Shown: piece after piece, positions 7,008 through 13,349 of the stretch | How the letters are laid out: every line of letters begins with the position of its first letter | How positions within the stretch are numbered: the stretch's first letter is position 1 | NCBI GenBank assembly: GCA_025997215.1 | Contig: BNUH01000079.1 | Coordinates: forward strand, 1-13,349 | DNA length: 13,349 nt | From: Clostridia bacterium | GTDB lineage: Bacteria; Bacillota_A; Clostridia; Christensenellales; Aristaeellaceae | Reading direction: 5' to 3' | Translations under genes and position numbers: made by a program | Notes under the pieces: generated by a model | Databases searched by the model: none | The model's input: the letters and a program-made list of their open reading frames with translations, nothing else | What the model was told of the DNA's origin: nothing

Positions 7008-7496
7008 ATGGCAATAGATATCAAAGCCTGGTATGAAAAGTACGGCCCCATGGTGTTTCGCCGCTGCAGGGGTATGCTGCACAATGAGGAAGACGCCCTT
7101 GATGCAGTGCAAGATGTGTTTGTGCAGCTCATGAAGGCGAAGCTCGACGATCGTTACCCCTCAAGCCTGCTTTACACCATGGCTACCAACACCTGCCTCA
7201 ACAAACTGCGCTGGAAGAAGCGCCATGGGGAATATTCCATCGATGCTGACGGAGGCATTGAGCTTCAGGGCAAGTATGACGGCTTTGAAGAGGCGGAAGC
7301 AAGGATAATTATTGAAGATATTTTTATGACGGAATCCGAATCGATCAGGACAGTCTGCTATATGTACTATGTGGATAATATGACCCTAAAGGAGATAGGA
7401 GAGACCGTGGGCTGTTCCATTTCGGGAGTCAGGAAGCGTCTTTTGGCGCTTAGGGCCAGGGCGCTTAAAAAAATTGAAGGGGGCAAGTATGAGTGA
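7008..7496 (+). CDS. ECF-type sigma-70 family RNA polymerase sigma factor
   Basis: A compact 162-residue sigma factor with only regions 2 and 4, as in extracytoplasmic-function sigmas. Region 2 spans about residues 8-72, with the core-binding helix EEDALDAVQDVFVQLMKA at 27-44 and the -10-reading helix NTCLNKLRWKKR at 61-72. Region 4 spans about 112-156, with a helix-turn-helix MTLKEIGETVGCSISGVRKR at 125-144 that would read the -35. It directs RNA polymerase to a private set of promoters. It overlaps the next gene by 8 nt, and that gene encodes a one-TM protein with an anti-sigma-like N-terminus, the usual sigma/anti-sigma pairing. It probably controls its own operon, although no clear autoregulatory promoter was recognised. 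The start lacks a Shine-Dalgarno, but no better in-frame start exists. Confidence 0.88.
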   Translation: MAIDIKAWYEKYGPMVFRRCRGMLHNEEDALDAVQDVFVQLMKAKLDDRYPSSLLYTMATNTCLNKLRWKKRHGEYSIDADGGIELQGKYDGFEEAEARIIIEDIFMTESESIRTVCYMYYVDNMTLKEIGETVGCSISGVRKRLLALRARALKKIEGGKYE

Positions 7497-8274
7497 AATT
7501 CAGCATATTTCTGATTTAAAACTGGAGCGTTACAAGCTTGGGGAACTTCCCGCAGAAGATACGAAGATGATAGATTCAGCCCTTGAAGTAGATTCTTCCC
7601 TTGCGGACCGGCTTGATAAAATCCGTGAATCCGACAGGGATATACTTTCACGCTTTCCTGCAGAAAAAGTTTTAGGTGGAATCAGGAAGAGGAAGCCTGT
7701 TTCCCGCCGAATTGTTTGGGGTCTCTGTGCGGCGGCCCTTCTCATGTGCCTTGCCATCCCTGCTTTTTATTTTGTAAGAGACCGTTATGCTCCGGCCTTA
7801 ACAGACCGTGCAAAGGGGGGCGCATTGAGTTCTCATGATATGGAACTTAAAGCTTTTCTAAAGGAAAATTTTTCAACCAGAAATCTTGAAGACCGTTCAG
7901 TACTGGGTGCAGGCAGTACTATACAGCTGGCCTACAATGTTCCTGCAGGGGAGTATTTCGGCGTGATTTTTTCCATAGACGGCAGGGCTGTGGTAACCCT
8001 TCATTATCCTTATAAAGAAGATATGAGTTCCCATCTTGTTACCGGAAAACAGGTGCTTTTGGATGAGGCTTATACCCTGGATGACGCTCCCCTGTTTGAA
8101 TGTTTCTTTTTGGTTACCGGAGAAAAGCCCCTGGATACCAATACCATACTTGGGTATGCAGGGAAGCTGGCAGCACAAAACAGATCCCCTGGTGATCCCC
8201 AGGGGATCATTGATGAGGGCGCCGGCATCTTTAAAGGGTACCGCCTTGATACGTTAACTGTGATTAAAAAGTGA
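7489..8274 (+). CDS. Anti-sigma-factor-like single-pass membrane protein with extracytoplasmic domain
   Basis: This 261-residue protein has a cytoplasmic N-terminus (about 1-74) with the anti-sigma-style opening ISDLKLERYKLGELPAED, one membrane span at about 75-96 (IVWGLCAAALLMCLAIPAFY) and an outside domain of about 165 residues. There is no HxxxCxxC zinc motif, so it is not a ZAS-type anti-sigma. The outside stretch GSTIQLAYNVP...YFGVIFSIDG...VVTLHYPY (about 142-175) resembles DUF4384 domains, which are often found with bacterial caspase-like proteins; this is a resemblance only. The start ATG at 7489 has GAAGGGGG just upstream and overlaps the sigma gene by 8 nt. The likely job is to hold the sigma factor at the membrane until an envelope signal, perhaps involving the caspase-like product of the next gene, releases it. 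Confidence 0.72.
   Translation: MSEIQHISDLKLERYKLGELPAEDTKMIDSALEVDSSLADRLDKIRESDRDILSRFPAEKVLGGIRKRKPVSRRIVWGLCAAALLMCLAIPAFYFVRDRYAPALTDRAKGGALSSHDMELKAFLKENFSTRNLEDRSVLGAGSTIQLAYNVPAGEYFGVIFSIDGRAVVTLHYPYKEDMSSHLVTGKQVLLDEAYTLDDAPLFECFFLVTGEKPLDTNTILGYAGKLAAQNRSPGDPQGIIDEGAGIFKGYRLDTLTVIKK
8183..8208 (+). repeat. Strong hairpin inside the end of the anti-sigma-like gene
   Basis: A perfect 10-bp inverted repeat, GATCCCCTGG (8183-8192) and CCAGGGGATC (8199-8208), with a 6-nt loop lies in frame, encoding the SPGDPQGI region, 66 nt before the gene ends and about 78 nt before the caspase gene starts. No T-run follows, so it is not an intrinsic terminator. It could tune translation or mRNA decay between the regulator and protease genes, or be a chance result of coding. 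Confidence 0.5.
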
Positions 8275-8285
8275 GGAACAGTATT

Positions 8286-10394
8286 ATGAATAGAATAACA
8301 GTAAAAGTTTTAGCAGCAGTGTTTCTATTGGTTTGTATATTTACAGGTAACGCAGCGGCCCAGGACGGCGGAACCAAACGCTACGGCCTCTTTATAGGCG
8401 CCAATAATGGCGGCAGGGACAGGGTTATGCTGCGTTATGCGGTGAGCGACGCCAGATCGGTCTCGAAAGTATTTTCTGAGATGGGGGGAATTTCGGGCAA
8501 AGACAATATACTCCTCATTGAACCTTCGGCCGGGGATATCAAAAGGCAGCTTGATGGGCTTAACAAAAATATTGCAGCCTCAAAAGCCAATTTCAGGCGT
8601 ACCGAATTGGTGTTTTACTATTCGGGCCACGCTGACGAGAACGGTATCCTCCTTGGGAGGGATCGCTATGATTACAGGGAACTCAGGGAAAATATCAATA
8701 CCATACAGTCGGATATGCGCATAGTGATTCTGGATTCCTGTTCTTCAGGAGCCTTTACCCGGGCCAAGGGCGGCGTCAAGACCCAGCCCTTCCTTGTAGA
8801 CAGTTCGGTTTCTGCTGAGGGTTATGCTTTCCTGACTTCCAGTGCAGCCGACGAGGCATCCCAGGAATCTGACCGCATCGAAAGTTCCTACTTTACCCAC
8901 AGCCTTGTGACAGGTCTCCGCGGAGCAGCAGATATGGTAGGCGACGGCAGGGTAACGTTGAACGAGGTTTATCATTTTGCTTACACAGAAACGCTTGCCA
9001 GGACCGAAACTTCAATCTACGGCGCCCAGCATCCCAGCTATGATATGCAGATCAATGGTACAGGGGATGTGATCCTCACGGATATTAAAGAAACTTCCGC
9101 CAGCCTCTATATTCAGGAAGATGTGATAGGCCGTATTTCCATCCGCGATTCGTCGGATTATCTCATTGCCGAAATTACCAAGACCAGCGTCAAGGCTATG
9201 GAGCTTGGCCTTGAACCGGGCGTTTATCGCATTACTCTTCAGAGAGGGGATAATTTCTACCGTGCTGAAGTTACCCTTGCCCGGAATACAAAATCTACAC
9301 TTAATCCCGGCAGTTTTTCCCTTATTGCTGCCGAAGCTGCAAGGGCGCGCGGCGATGCAGAGGCCATTGAGAGTTTGAACGTGGAAACTCAGTCCGGCGA
9401 GGACTACGCTGCGGTTAATTTCCAGCTCCTGCCAGGCAGGAATATTTTCGGTAAAAGCGGAGAAAAAACAGTTAACAATTTTCTTTTTGGACTTTTTATT
9501 GGTGAGGGATATAAACTTAACGGCATGGGTCTTGCTGCCATAGGGCTCAAAAACACAGGAGATGTTGCCGGCTTTCAGGCTTCCGGTATTTACAATATTG
9601 CCGGGCAGGATGTTTCCGGTTTCCAGGCAGCAGGGATTTTCAATATGGCAGGCGGCAGCTTCCGGGGACTTCAGTCTTCCTGGATTTTTAACACGGCGGA
9701 AGGAGAATTTTCAGGACTCCAGAGTTCAGGAATTTTTAATAAAGCCGGAAGCATCAAAGGGCTTCAGACCGCCCTGGTAAACATTGCAGGAGAGGGCAAA
9801 GGCGCCCAGATAGGGCTGGTTAATATTTCCAGGGATAACCGCATAATCCCCATCGGCCTTGTAAATGTTGTAGAGGGCGGATTGATGCATGCGTCAATCT
9901 ACATGGATGATATGGGATTTACAAACCTTGGATTCCGCAGCGGTACAAACCGCTTCTATACCCTTTTTGGCGCAGGGTTCCAGCCCTTTGCCCTTGCCCG
10001 TGACACCCAGGACAAACTTCTGCTGACCCGCGCCGGCTTTGGATGGGAATTCGGTATGGGTAAGTTTTTCATCGATCTGGATCTAAACCTTGTTTCCATA
10101 ATTGATGTTGTAACTTTCCATGATGACATTAAAAAAATAAAGGATGATCCTGACAGCTATAAACCAGATAAACATTTTTCTGAGACCCACCAGACTTCCA
10201 TGCTGCAGCTCCGGCTTTCAGGAGGTTATAAGATAATGCCGCATCTGGGTATTTTTGCAGGGCTTTCTTACGATTTTATGTTCAGGTTTAACGATAAGGC
10301 GCCTGATGCCAATTCATTCACTCCTTTTATTATTGGGTATTCCGATAACCGTTATGCGCAGAAGCTTGGGTTCTTTGGAGGGATACAGTTCTAA
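8286..10394 (+). CDS. Secreted caspase-fold (peptidase C14) protease with surface repeats and C-terminal beta-barrel
   Basis: A 702-residue envelope protein. Residues 1-25 form a signal peptide (cut near AAA-QD). Residues 32-265 are a caspase/metacaspase-type domain: RYGLFIGANNGG at the first strand, catalytic H115 in YYSGHAD, catalytic C152 in LDSCSSG with D150 just before it (in metacaspases the acidic residue favours Arg/Lys substrates), and FLTSSAADEASQES at 182-195. A beta-sandwich follows at about 268-340 (LEPGVYRITLQRGDNF), then tandem surface repeats (429-528) and a region of amphipathic strands ending in GFFGGIQF, whose terminal Phe fits an outer-membrane barrel. ATG 8286 is preferred over GTG 8271 because GAGGA lies 8-9 nt upstream of the ATG only. 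It ends the sigma/anti-sigma operon and is convergent with murJ, the stops overlapping. Substrate and trigger are unknown. Confidence 0.85.
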   Translation: MNRITVKVLAAVFLLVCIFTGNAAAQDGGTKRYGLFIGANNGGRDRVMLRYAVSDARSVSKVFSEMGGISGKDNILLIEPSAGDIKRQLDGLNKNIAASKANFRRTELVFYYSGHADENGILLGRDRYDYRELRENINTIQSDMRIVILDSCSSGAFTRAKGGVKTQPFLVDSSVSAEGYAFLTSSAADEASQESDRIESSYFTHSLVTGLRGAADMVGDGRVTLNEVYHFAYTETLARTETSIYGAQHPSYDMQINGTGDVILTDIKETSASLYIQEDVIGRISIRDSSDYLIAEITKTSVKAMELGLEPGVYRITLQRGDNFYRAEVTLARNTKSTLNPGSFSLIAAEAARARGDAEAIESLNVETQSGEDYAAVNFQLLPGRNIFGKSGEKTVNNFLFGLFIGEGYKLNGMGLAAIGLKNTGDVAGFQASGIYNIAGQDVSGFQAAGIFNMAGGSFRGLQSSWIFNTAEGEFSGLQSSGIFNKAGSIKGLQTALVNIAGEGKGAQIGLVNISRDNRIIPIGLVNVVEGGLMHASIYMDDMGFTNLGFRSGTNRFYTLFGAGFQPFALARDTQDKLLLTRAGFGWEFGMGKFFIDLDLNLVSIIDVVTFHDDIKKIKDDPDSYKPDKHFSETHQTSMLQLRLSGGYKIMPHLGIFAGLSYDFMFRFNDKAPDANSFTPFIIGYSDNRYAQKLGFFGGIQF
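9567..9869 (+). repeat. Tandem protein repeats of the spirochaete surface type
   Basis: Within the caspase-like protein about six degenerate units of 14-18 residues follow one another with the pattern G-[FL]-Q-x-[SA]-x-[IV]-[FY]-N-x-A: GFQASGIYNIA, GFQAAGIFNMA, GLQSSWIFNTA, GLQSSGIFNKA, GLQTALVNIA, GAQIGLVNIS, and a weaker IPIGLVNVV. They resemble the surface repeats I recall in Leptospira LA_2272-type proteins and likely fold as a beta-solenoid or stacked strands. The repetition is plain in the translation; its role is inferred. Confidence 0.75.
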
Positions 10395-11983
10395 TTTTTT
10401 CTTACTATCTTGATTATTGCAGTTACTTGCTTGTCTTTGGTCAGTAGTAATAGTGCCAAACCAATTATACCGTAAAGAACAGCGTTTAATGCCAGGGGGA
10501 GGCCGAAGCCAAGGATTCGGCCTTTTCCCACGAAAAAACCTGAGAGCTTTGGGGCAAGTAACAGTATTGGTACTATTGCAGCACAGGAAAGTACAATTAG
10601 TTTTAAGGTATAAAATGTTGCCGCCTTAAAAGCCCGGCCTACAGCTATATTGGGATTTTTTCTGAGAAATATAAGCAGCAGGGCGGTATTAACCAGGCTT
10701 GCCAGAGATAGCGCAAGGGCAATGCCTCCCCCCCTGTATGGACCTGATAGTAATGCTGCCAGGCCTATGTTTACGCCGAATGAGATGATGCCTGCCAGGG
10801 TAGGAGATTTTGAATCACTTTGGGCATAGAACGCAGGGGCCAATATCCTGTTCAGGGCTATAAAGTAAAGGCCCGGCATGTGGAATGAAAATGCCGAGAG
10901 TGTAAGCCGTACCGAATCATCATTGAAGCTTCTGGTCTGAAAAAGCAGGCGTATGAGGCCTTCGCCCTGGGCCAGAGAAAAGAAGGTGATGGGTATGGTG
11001 ATGAGGGCAATGATGTTCATGGCAGAAACAAGCCTGTTATTGTAAATGTCCCATTGTCCCGATTTGGCATGCTCGGCAAGATCCGGCAGCAATACAGTAC
11101 CTATAGACACTGCAAAAATTCCCAAAATTAATTCCTGGAGCCTTAATGAGTATTGCAGGCTCGAAACTACTCCCTCTCCGGCATTACCTGCAAGAGCCGT
11201 AGAGACGAGATCATTTAATTGATAGGCTGCCATGCCTATAATAGTGGGGCCGATTAGTTTGAGTATTTTTTTTGTACCCGGATTGTTTATGGCCTTTTTT
11301 AGACCTGTAAAGAAAAAGGCATAACCGTTTTTCAGAACAAAAGGAAGCTGTATGGTCGCTTCCAGAAATCCGCCTATGAGTATGCCTATGGCCATAGCTC
11401 TGGCTGGATTTTTGGTATAAGGCGAAAGGCCATAAGCGCAGAGTATGGTTACTATATTAAGGAGTATAGGCGCAATGCCGGAAGGCGAAAATATTTTAAG
11501 CGAATTCAGGATTCCCTGAAAGAGTGCCGCCAGTGAAATAAAGGCAAGGAAAGGGAACATGAGGCGGGTGAGAAATACGGTTTCGTCAAATTCTTCCAAG
11601 CCGAAAAAGGGAATTACCAATGGTGTTAATAGTATTCCCAAAATAACAGTAATAGTAACAAAGAAAGTAAGAAAAGTAAAAAAACAATTTAAAAACTCTT
11701 TTGTTTTGTCTTTATCAGATTCTAAAAGGTACTCTTTAAAGGTGGGTATAAAAGCTACCGCAATGGAACCTTCTGCAAAGAGGCGGCGGAATAAGTTGGG
11801 GATCATAAAAGCTACAGAGAAGGCATCCGAAAGAGCGCTGGTTCCCAGCAGTGCGGCCTTTGCCATTTCCCGAAGTAGACCCAGCACCCTCGAAACCAGG
11901 GTGAGAAGGCTCAACATGGAACCGTGGCGTACCAGAGCCCTGCCTTGATGTTCCTGAGGACCAGCTTCTGATTTTTCAGCCAT
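10391..11983 (-). CDS. murJ: Lipid II flippase MurJ (MviN family)
   Basis: A 530-residue polytopic inner-membrane protein of the MOP superfamily, within the normal MurJ length, with about 14 hydrophobic segments. It moves lipid II across the cytoplasmic membrane for peptidoglycan synthesis. The signature N-terminal part is clear: SRVLGLLREM at 31-40, whose R32 and R38 match the essential arginines R18 and R24 of E. coli MurJ, SDAFSVAFMIPNLFRRLFAEG at 52-72 and AVAFIPTFKEY at 75-85. The ATG overlaps the stop of the phosphodiesterase gene upstream by 8 nt, so expression depends on that operon. The stop overlaps the caspase gene end by 4 nt on the opposite strand. Some 15 cytoplasmic residues precede the first membrane span, slightly more than in E. 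coli. Confidence 0.95.
   Translation of the reverse strand: MAEKSEAGPQEHQGRALVRHGSMLSLLTLVSRVLGLLREMAKAALLGTSALSDAFSVAFMIPNLFRRLFAEGSIAVAFIPTFKEYLLESDKDKTKEFLNCFFTFLTFFVTITVILGILLTPLVIPFFGLEEFDETVFLTRLMFPFLAFISLAALFQGILNSLKIFSPSGIAPILLNIVTILCAYGLSPYTKNPARAMAIGILIGGFLEATIQLPFVLKNGYAFFFTGLKKAINNPGTKKILKLIGPTIIGMAAYQLNDLVSTALAGNAGEGVVSSLQYSLRLQELILGIFAVSIGTVLLPDLAEHAKSGQWDIYNNRLVSAMNIIALITIPITFFSLAQGEGLIRLLFQTRSFNDDSVRLTLSAFSFHMPGLYFIALNRILAPAFYAQSDSKSPTLAGIISFGVNIGLAALLSGPYRGGGIALALSLASLVNTALLLIFLRKNPNIAVGRAFKAATFYTLKLIVLSCAAIVPILLLAPKLSGFFVGKGRILGFGLPLALNAVLYGIIGLALLLLTKDKQVTAIIKIVRKN
10500..10526 (+). terminator. Candidate intrinsic terminator for the sigma/caspase operon, within murJ
   Basis: On the plus strand AGGCCGAA (10500-10507) pairs perfectly with TTCGGCCT (10516-10523) around an 8-nt loop, and the stem runs straight into TTTT (10523-10526), with possible G-U pairs extending it. 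It stands 106 bp after the caspase stop. On the minus strand no T-run follows the hairpin, so it should act in one direction only. It lies inside the murJ coding region on the antisense strand, so the caspase mRNA would overlap the murJ mRNA 3' end. The U-tract is short, hence moderate confidence. Confidence 0.5.
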
Positions 11984-12752
11984 ATTTTTTTACCAGATTC
12001 AGCATATCCTGGGGTTTGTTGCTTATGATGCCTGCGCAACCCAAGGCAAGCATTTTTTCTGCGATTGTCCTGTCGTCGATAGTCCAGGGAACCATAGGTC
12101 GTTTTTCGATGGTACTAAAGCGGAAACGGGTAAAGGGTGTTACCAGTTTGTGTATGGGTTTGAGGTAGTCACAACCTGAAATAATCCGGCCGAAACCTCG
12201 TCTGAGTATGAAGGGCACTTCCTTGTCCACGCAGTATATAACCGCTGTTGGAACCCTGGGGCAGAGTTTTTTAAAGGCCTTTACTGCAAAGGGATTGAAT
12301 GAAGATACCGTAACCGAAGCCGATACTTTTTCATCGAATTTTTTCAGCAGTTCCGCCAAAAGGCCCGGGAGGGGATCGTCTTTGGTTTTACCAGTTTTGA
12401 GTTCTATATCAATGTACATGGCAGGGCAGAAAGCTTCGAGTACATCTTCCATCAGGGGAGGGTGCTCTCCCTTGAAGGCGGGACTGAAATACGATCCGGT
12501 ATCAATGGCTTTTATTTCGTCATAACCCATATCTTCAATGGCCCGCTCATCATTTGCAGTTCTTTTGAAATTATCATCATGGGCCACTGCCAGTTTTCCA
12601 TCTTTGGTGACATGGATATCAAGCTCTATGCCGGGGGCCCCGATTTCCTGAGCTTTGCGGAAACTTGCCATGGTGTTTTCAGGCGCCAGAGAAGAACAGC
12701 CCCGGTGGGCAAAGAGGAGCGGGCGCTTTCTATCAGGCAGAAATGGTAACAT
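11976..12752 (-). CDS. Glycerophosphodiester phosphodiesterase (GDPD/UgpQ type)
   Basis: This 258-residue enzyme hydrolyses glycerophosphodiesters from phospholipid breakdown to glycerol-3-phosphate and an alcohol. The family signature is complete: FAHRGCSSLAPENTMASF at 14-31 (H16, R17, E25), GIELDIHVTKDGKLAVAHDD at 41-60 (E43, D45 metal ligands; H58 second catalytic histidine), IDIELKTG near 134-141 and the closing PWTIDD near 221-226. No signal peptide is present, so it should be cytoplasmic, like UgpQ and unlike the surface GlpQ of other spirochaetes. Its ATG overlaps the previous stop by one base (TAATG) after AAGGAG, and its own stop overlaps the murJ start. The link to MurJ suggests membrane or cell-wall turnover, although operon partnership alone does not prove it. 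Confidence 0.93.
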   Translation of the reverse strand: MLPFLPDRKRPLLFAHRGCSSLAPENTMASFRKAQEIGAPGIELDIHVTKDGKLAVAHDDNFKRTANDERAIEDMGYDEIKAIDTGSYFSPAFKGEHPPLMEDVLEAFCPAMYIDIELKTGKTKDDPLPGLLAELLKKFDEKVSASVTVSSFNPFAVKAFKKLCPRVPTAVIYCVDKEVPFILRRGFGRIISGCDYLKPIHKLVTPFTRFRFSTIEKRPMVPWTIDDRTIAEKMLALGCAGIISNKPQDMLNLVKKYG

Positions 12753-13246
12753 TACATCTCCTTCATCTTTGCCTTGAGCGCTTCAAGGGCGTCATGAGTG
12801 GCTCTTTCTTTTTCGAGTTTTGCAAATTCCCTGTCTGCGGCTGCAATTTTTTCATCCCCGGGCATACGCCCCAGGGCAATTAAAAGTTCCTGCTCCAGAA
12901 GGTCGGGATCTATGCTCCTCTGCCTTGCTGCAAGGCCCGGGATCTGGCGGCGCATATTTTCAATTTGAGTTTTGAGTTCTGCAGCCTCTCCTTCAAGACT
13001 AAGACGTTTTGTTTTTATTTTTTCCAATTCGTTTTGGGCTTCTTTCTGAAGCCCGGCTTCGTTTTTCTCTCCTGCCAATGCAACACGGCCTTCCCATTTA
13101 CGTTCTTCCGGTTTTAATTCTTCAAGCTGTTTTTCCGTAATTTTAAGTGTAGTAATAAATTGAAGTATATAATCCTTTGCCGCCTCTGGATTCATCCCTG
13201 TAAGATCGTCAGGTTTTTTTTCTTCTCCAATATCAACATCAATCAT
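12752..13246 (-). CDS. Uncharacterised coiled-coil protein
   Basis: A 164-residue, highly charged, Ala/Glu/Lys-rich protein with no cysteine, membrane span or signal peptide. From about residue 28 to 110 it shows long heptad-like helices (ITEKQLEELKPEERKWEGR, then KEAQNELEKIKTKRLSLEGE and AAELKTQIENMRRQIPGL). A loop containing RSIDPDLLEQELLIALGRMPG precedes a final helix at 137-164. It is probably an elongated helical hairpin that scaffolds or binds a partner. I do not recognise a named family. The start at 13246 has AGGAAGGAAA upstream and overlaps the preceding frame by 8 nt; the stop overlaps the phosphodiesterase start by one base, so it is part of the same tightly coupled operon. It looks like a real gene by these overlaps and by its codon pattern. 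Confidence 0.75.
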   Translation of the reverse strand: MIDVDIGEEKKPDDLTGMNPEAAKDYILQFITTLKITEKQLEELKPEERKWEGRVALAGEKNEAGLQKEAQNELEKIKTKRLSLEGEAAELKTQIENMRRQIPGLAARQRSIDPDLLEQELLIALGRMPGDEKIAAADREFAKLEKERATHDALEALKAKMKEM

Positions 13247-13349
13247 TAACTTTCCTTCCTATTTGAATCGCCCTGATTAAATTTTCAGCTGTAAGGGCCA
13301 GATCTCTTTTGCTGTCCCTGATCATGGCATCAAGACCTGTCTGACCGCA
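13239..13349 (-). CDS. C-terminal end of an unidentified gene, cut by window edge
   Basis: An open frame enters from the right edge and ends at a TGA (13241-13239) overlapping the next start by 8 nt. The visible 36 residues end in RDLALTAENLIRAIQIGRKVND, which reads as a soluble amphipathic helix. Another frame is not excluded, but the overlap is of the same kind as the others in this operon, which favours it as the true end of an upstream gene. No family can be named from so little sequence. Confidence 0.55.
   Translation of the reverse strand, partial: CGQTGLDAMIRDSKRDLALTAENLIRAIQIGRKVND

Noticed and set aside
8271..8285. GTG start for the caspase-like gene
   Set aside because: Only A-rich sequence precedes the GTG, whereas ATG 8286 has GAGGA at proper spacing and gives a cleaner signal peptide. 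The GTG remains possible.
9567..9869. CRISPR array or microsatellite
   Set aside because: The repetition is degenerate at DNA level and in frame throughout; it is a protein repeat.
7008..10394. Anti-phage caspase system
   Set aside because: The protease has a signal peptide and barrel-like end, and no nuclease, TIR, CRISPR effector or other defence partner is present; an envelope role fits better.
10417..10629. Small plus-strand frame of 70 codons after the caspase gene
   Set aside because: It lies wholly antisense to murJ, has no Shine-Dalgarno evidence and spans the candidate terminator.

Overview
The window looks like a chromosomal segment of a spirochaete, most likely a Treponema-like, roughly 50% GC host-associated or gut species. 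Four things suggest this: the style of the secretion signals (a solute-binding protein ending its signal in AFA-GGKQQ), spirochaete-type surface repeats in a predicted outer-membrane protein, a B12-dependent class II ribonucleotide reductase, and a sugar ABC transporter without its own ATPase. This is inferred from sequence character, not from a search. Coding density is very high, no gene-free stretch exceeds 300 bases, and no tRNA, rRNA, CRISPR array or insertion sequence was seen.

Layout. (1) Bases 1-1029, minus: N-terminal part of nrdJ, cut by the window edge. Its promoter region (about 1045-1100) carries two similar NrdR-box-like elements, one lying between the -35 and -10. (2) Bases 1206-4965, minus: a sugar-uptake operon of substrate-binding protein, MalF-type permease, MalG-type permease and a DUF4867 cupin-like protein. 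(3) Bases 5043-6956, plus: divergent from it across 77 bp, a cytoplasmic GH127-type (DUF1680) glycoside hydrolase. Together 2 and 3 read as a locus for import and intracellular cleavage of an arabinofuranose-type oligosaccharide. (4) Bases 7008-10394, plus: three overlapping or tightly packed genes for an ECF-type sigma factor, a one-TM anti-sigma-like protein with an extracytoplasmic domain, and a secreted caspase-fold (C14) protease joined to a beta-sandwich, surface repeats and a probable outer-membrane barrel. (5) Bases 10391-13349, minus, convergent with 4: an overlapping operon of a cut-off unknown gene, a coiled-coil protein, a glycerophosphodiester phosphodiesterase and the lipid II flippase MurJ.

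The most interesting unit is region 4. It packages a dedicated transcription factor, its membrane regulator and a caspase-like enzyme that appears to be built into the cell envelope. A candidate intrinsic terminator for this operon lies inside the 3' end of murJ on the opposite strand. The sugar locus is the second point of interest because the DUF4867 protein has no assigned reaction and sits in a well-defined metabolic context.
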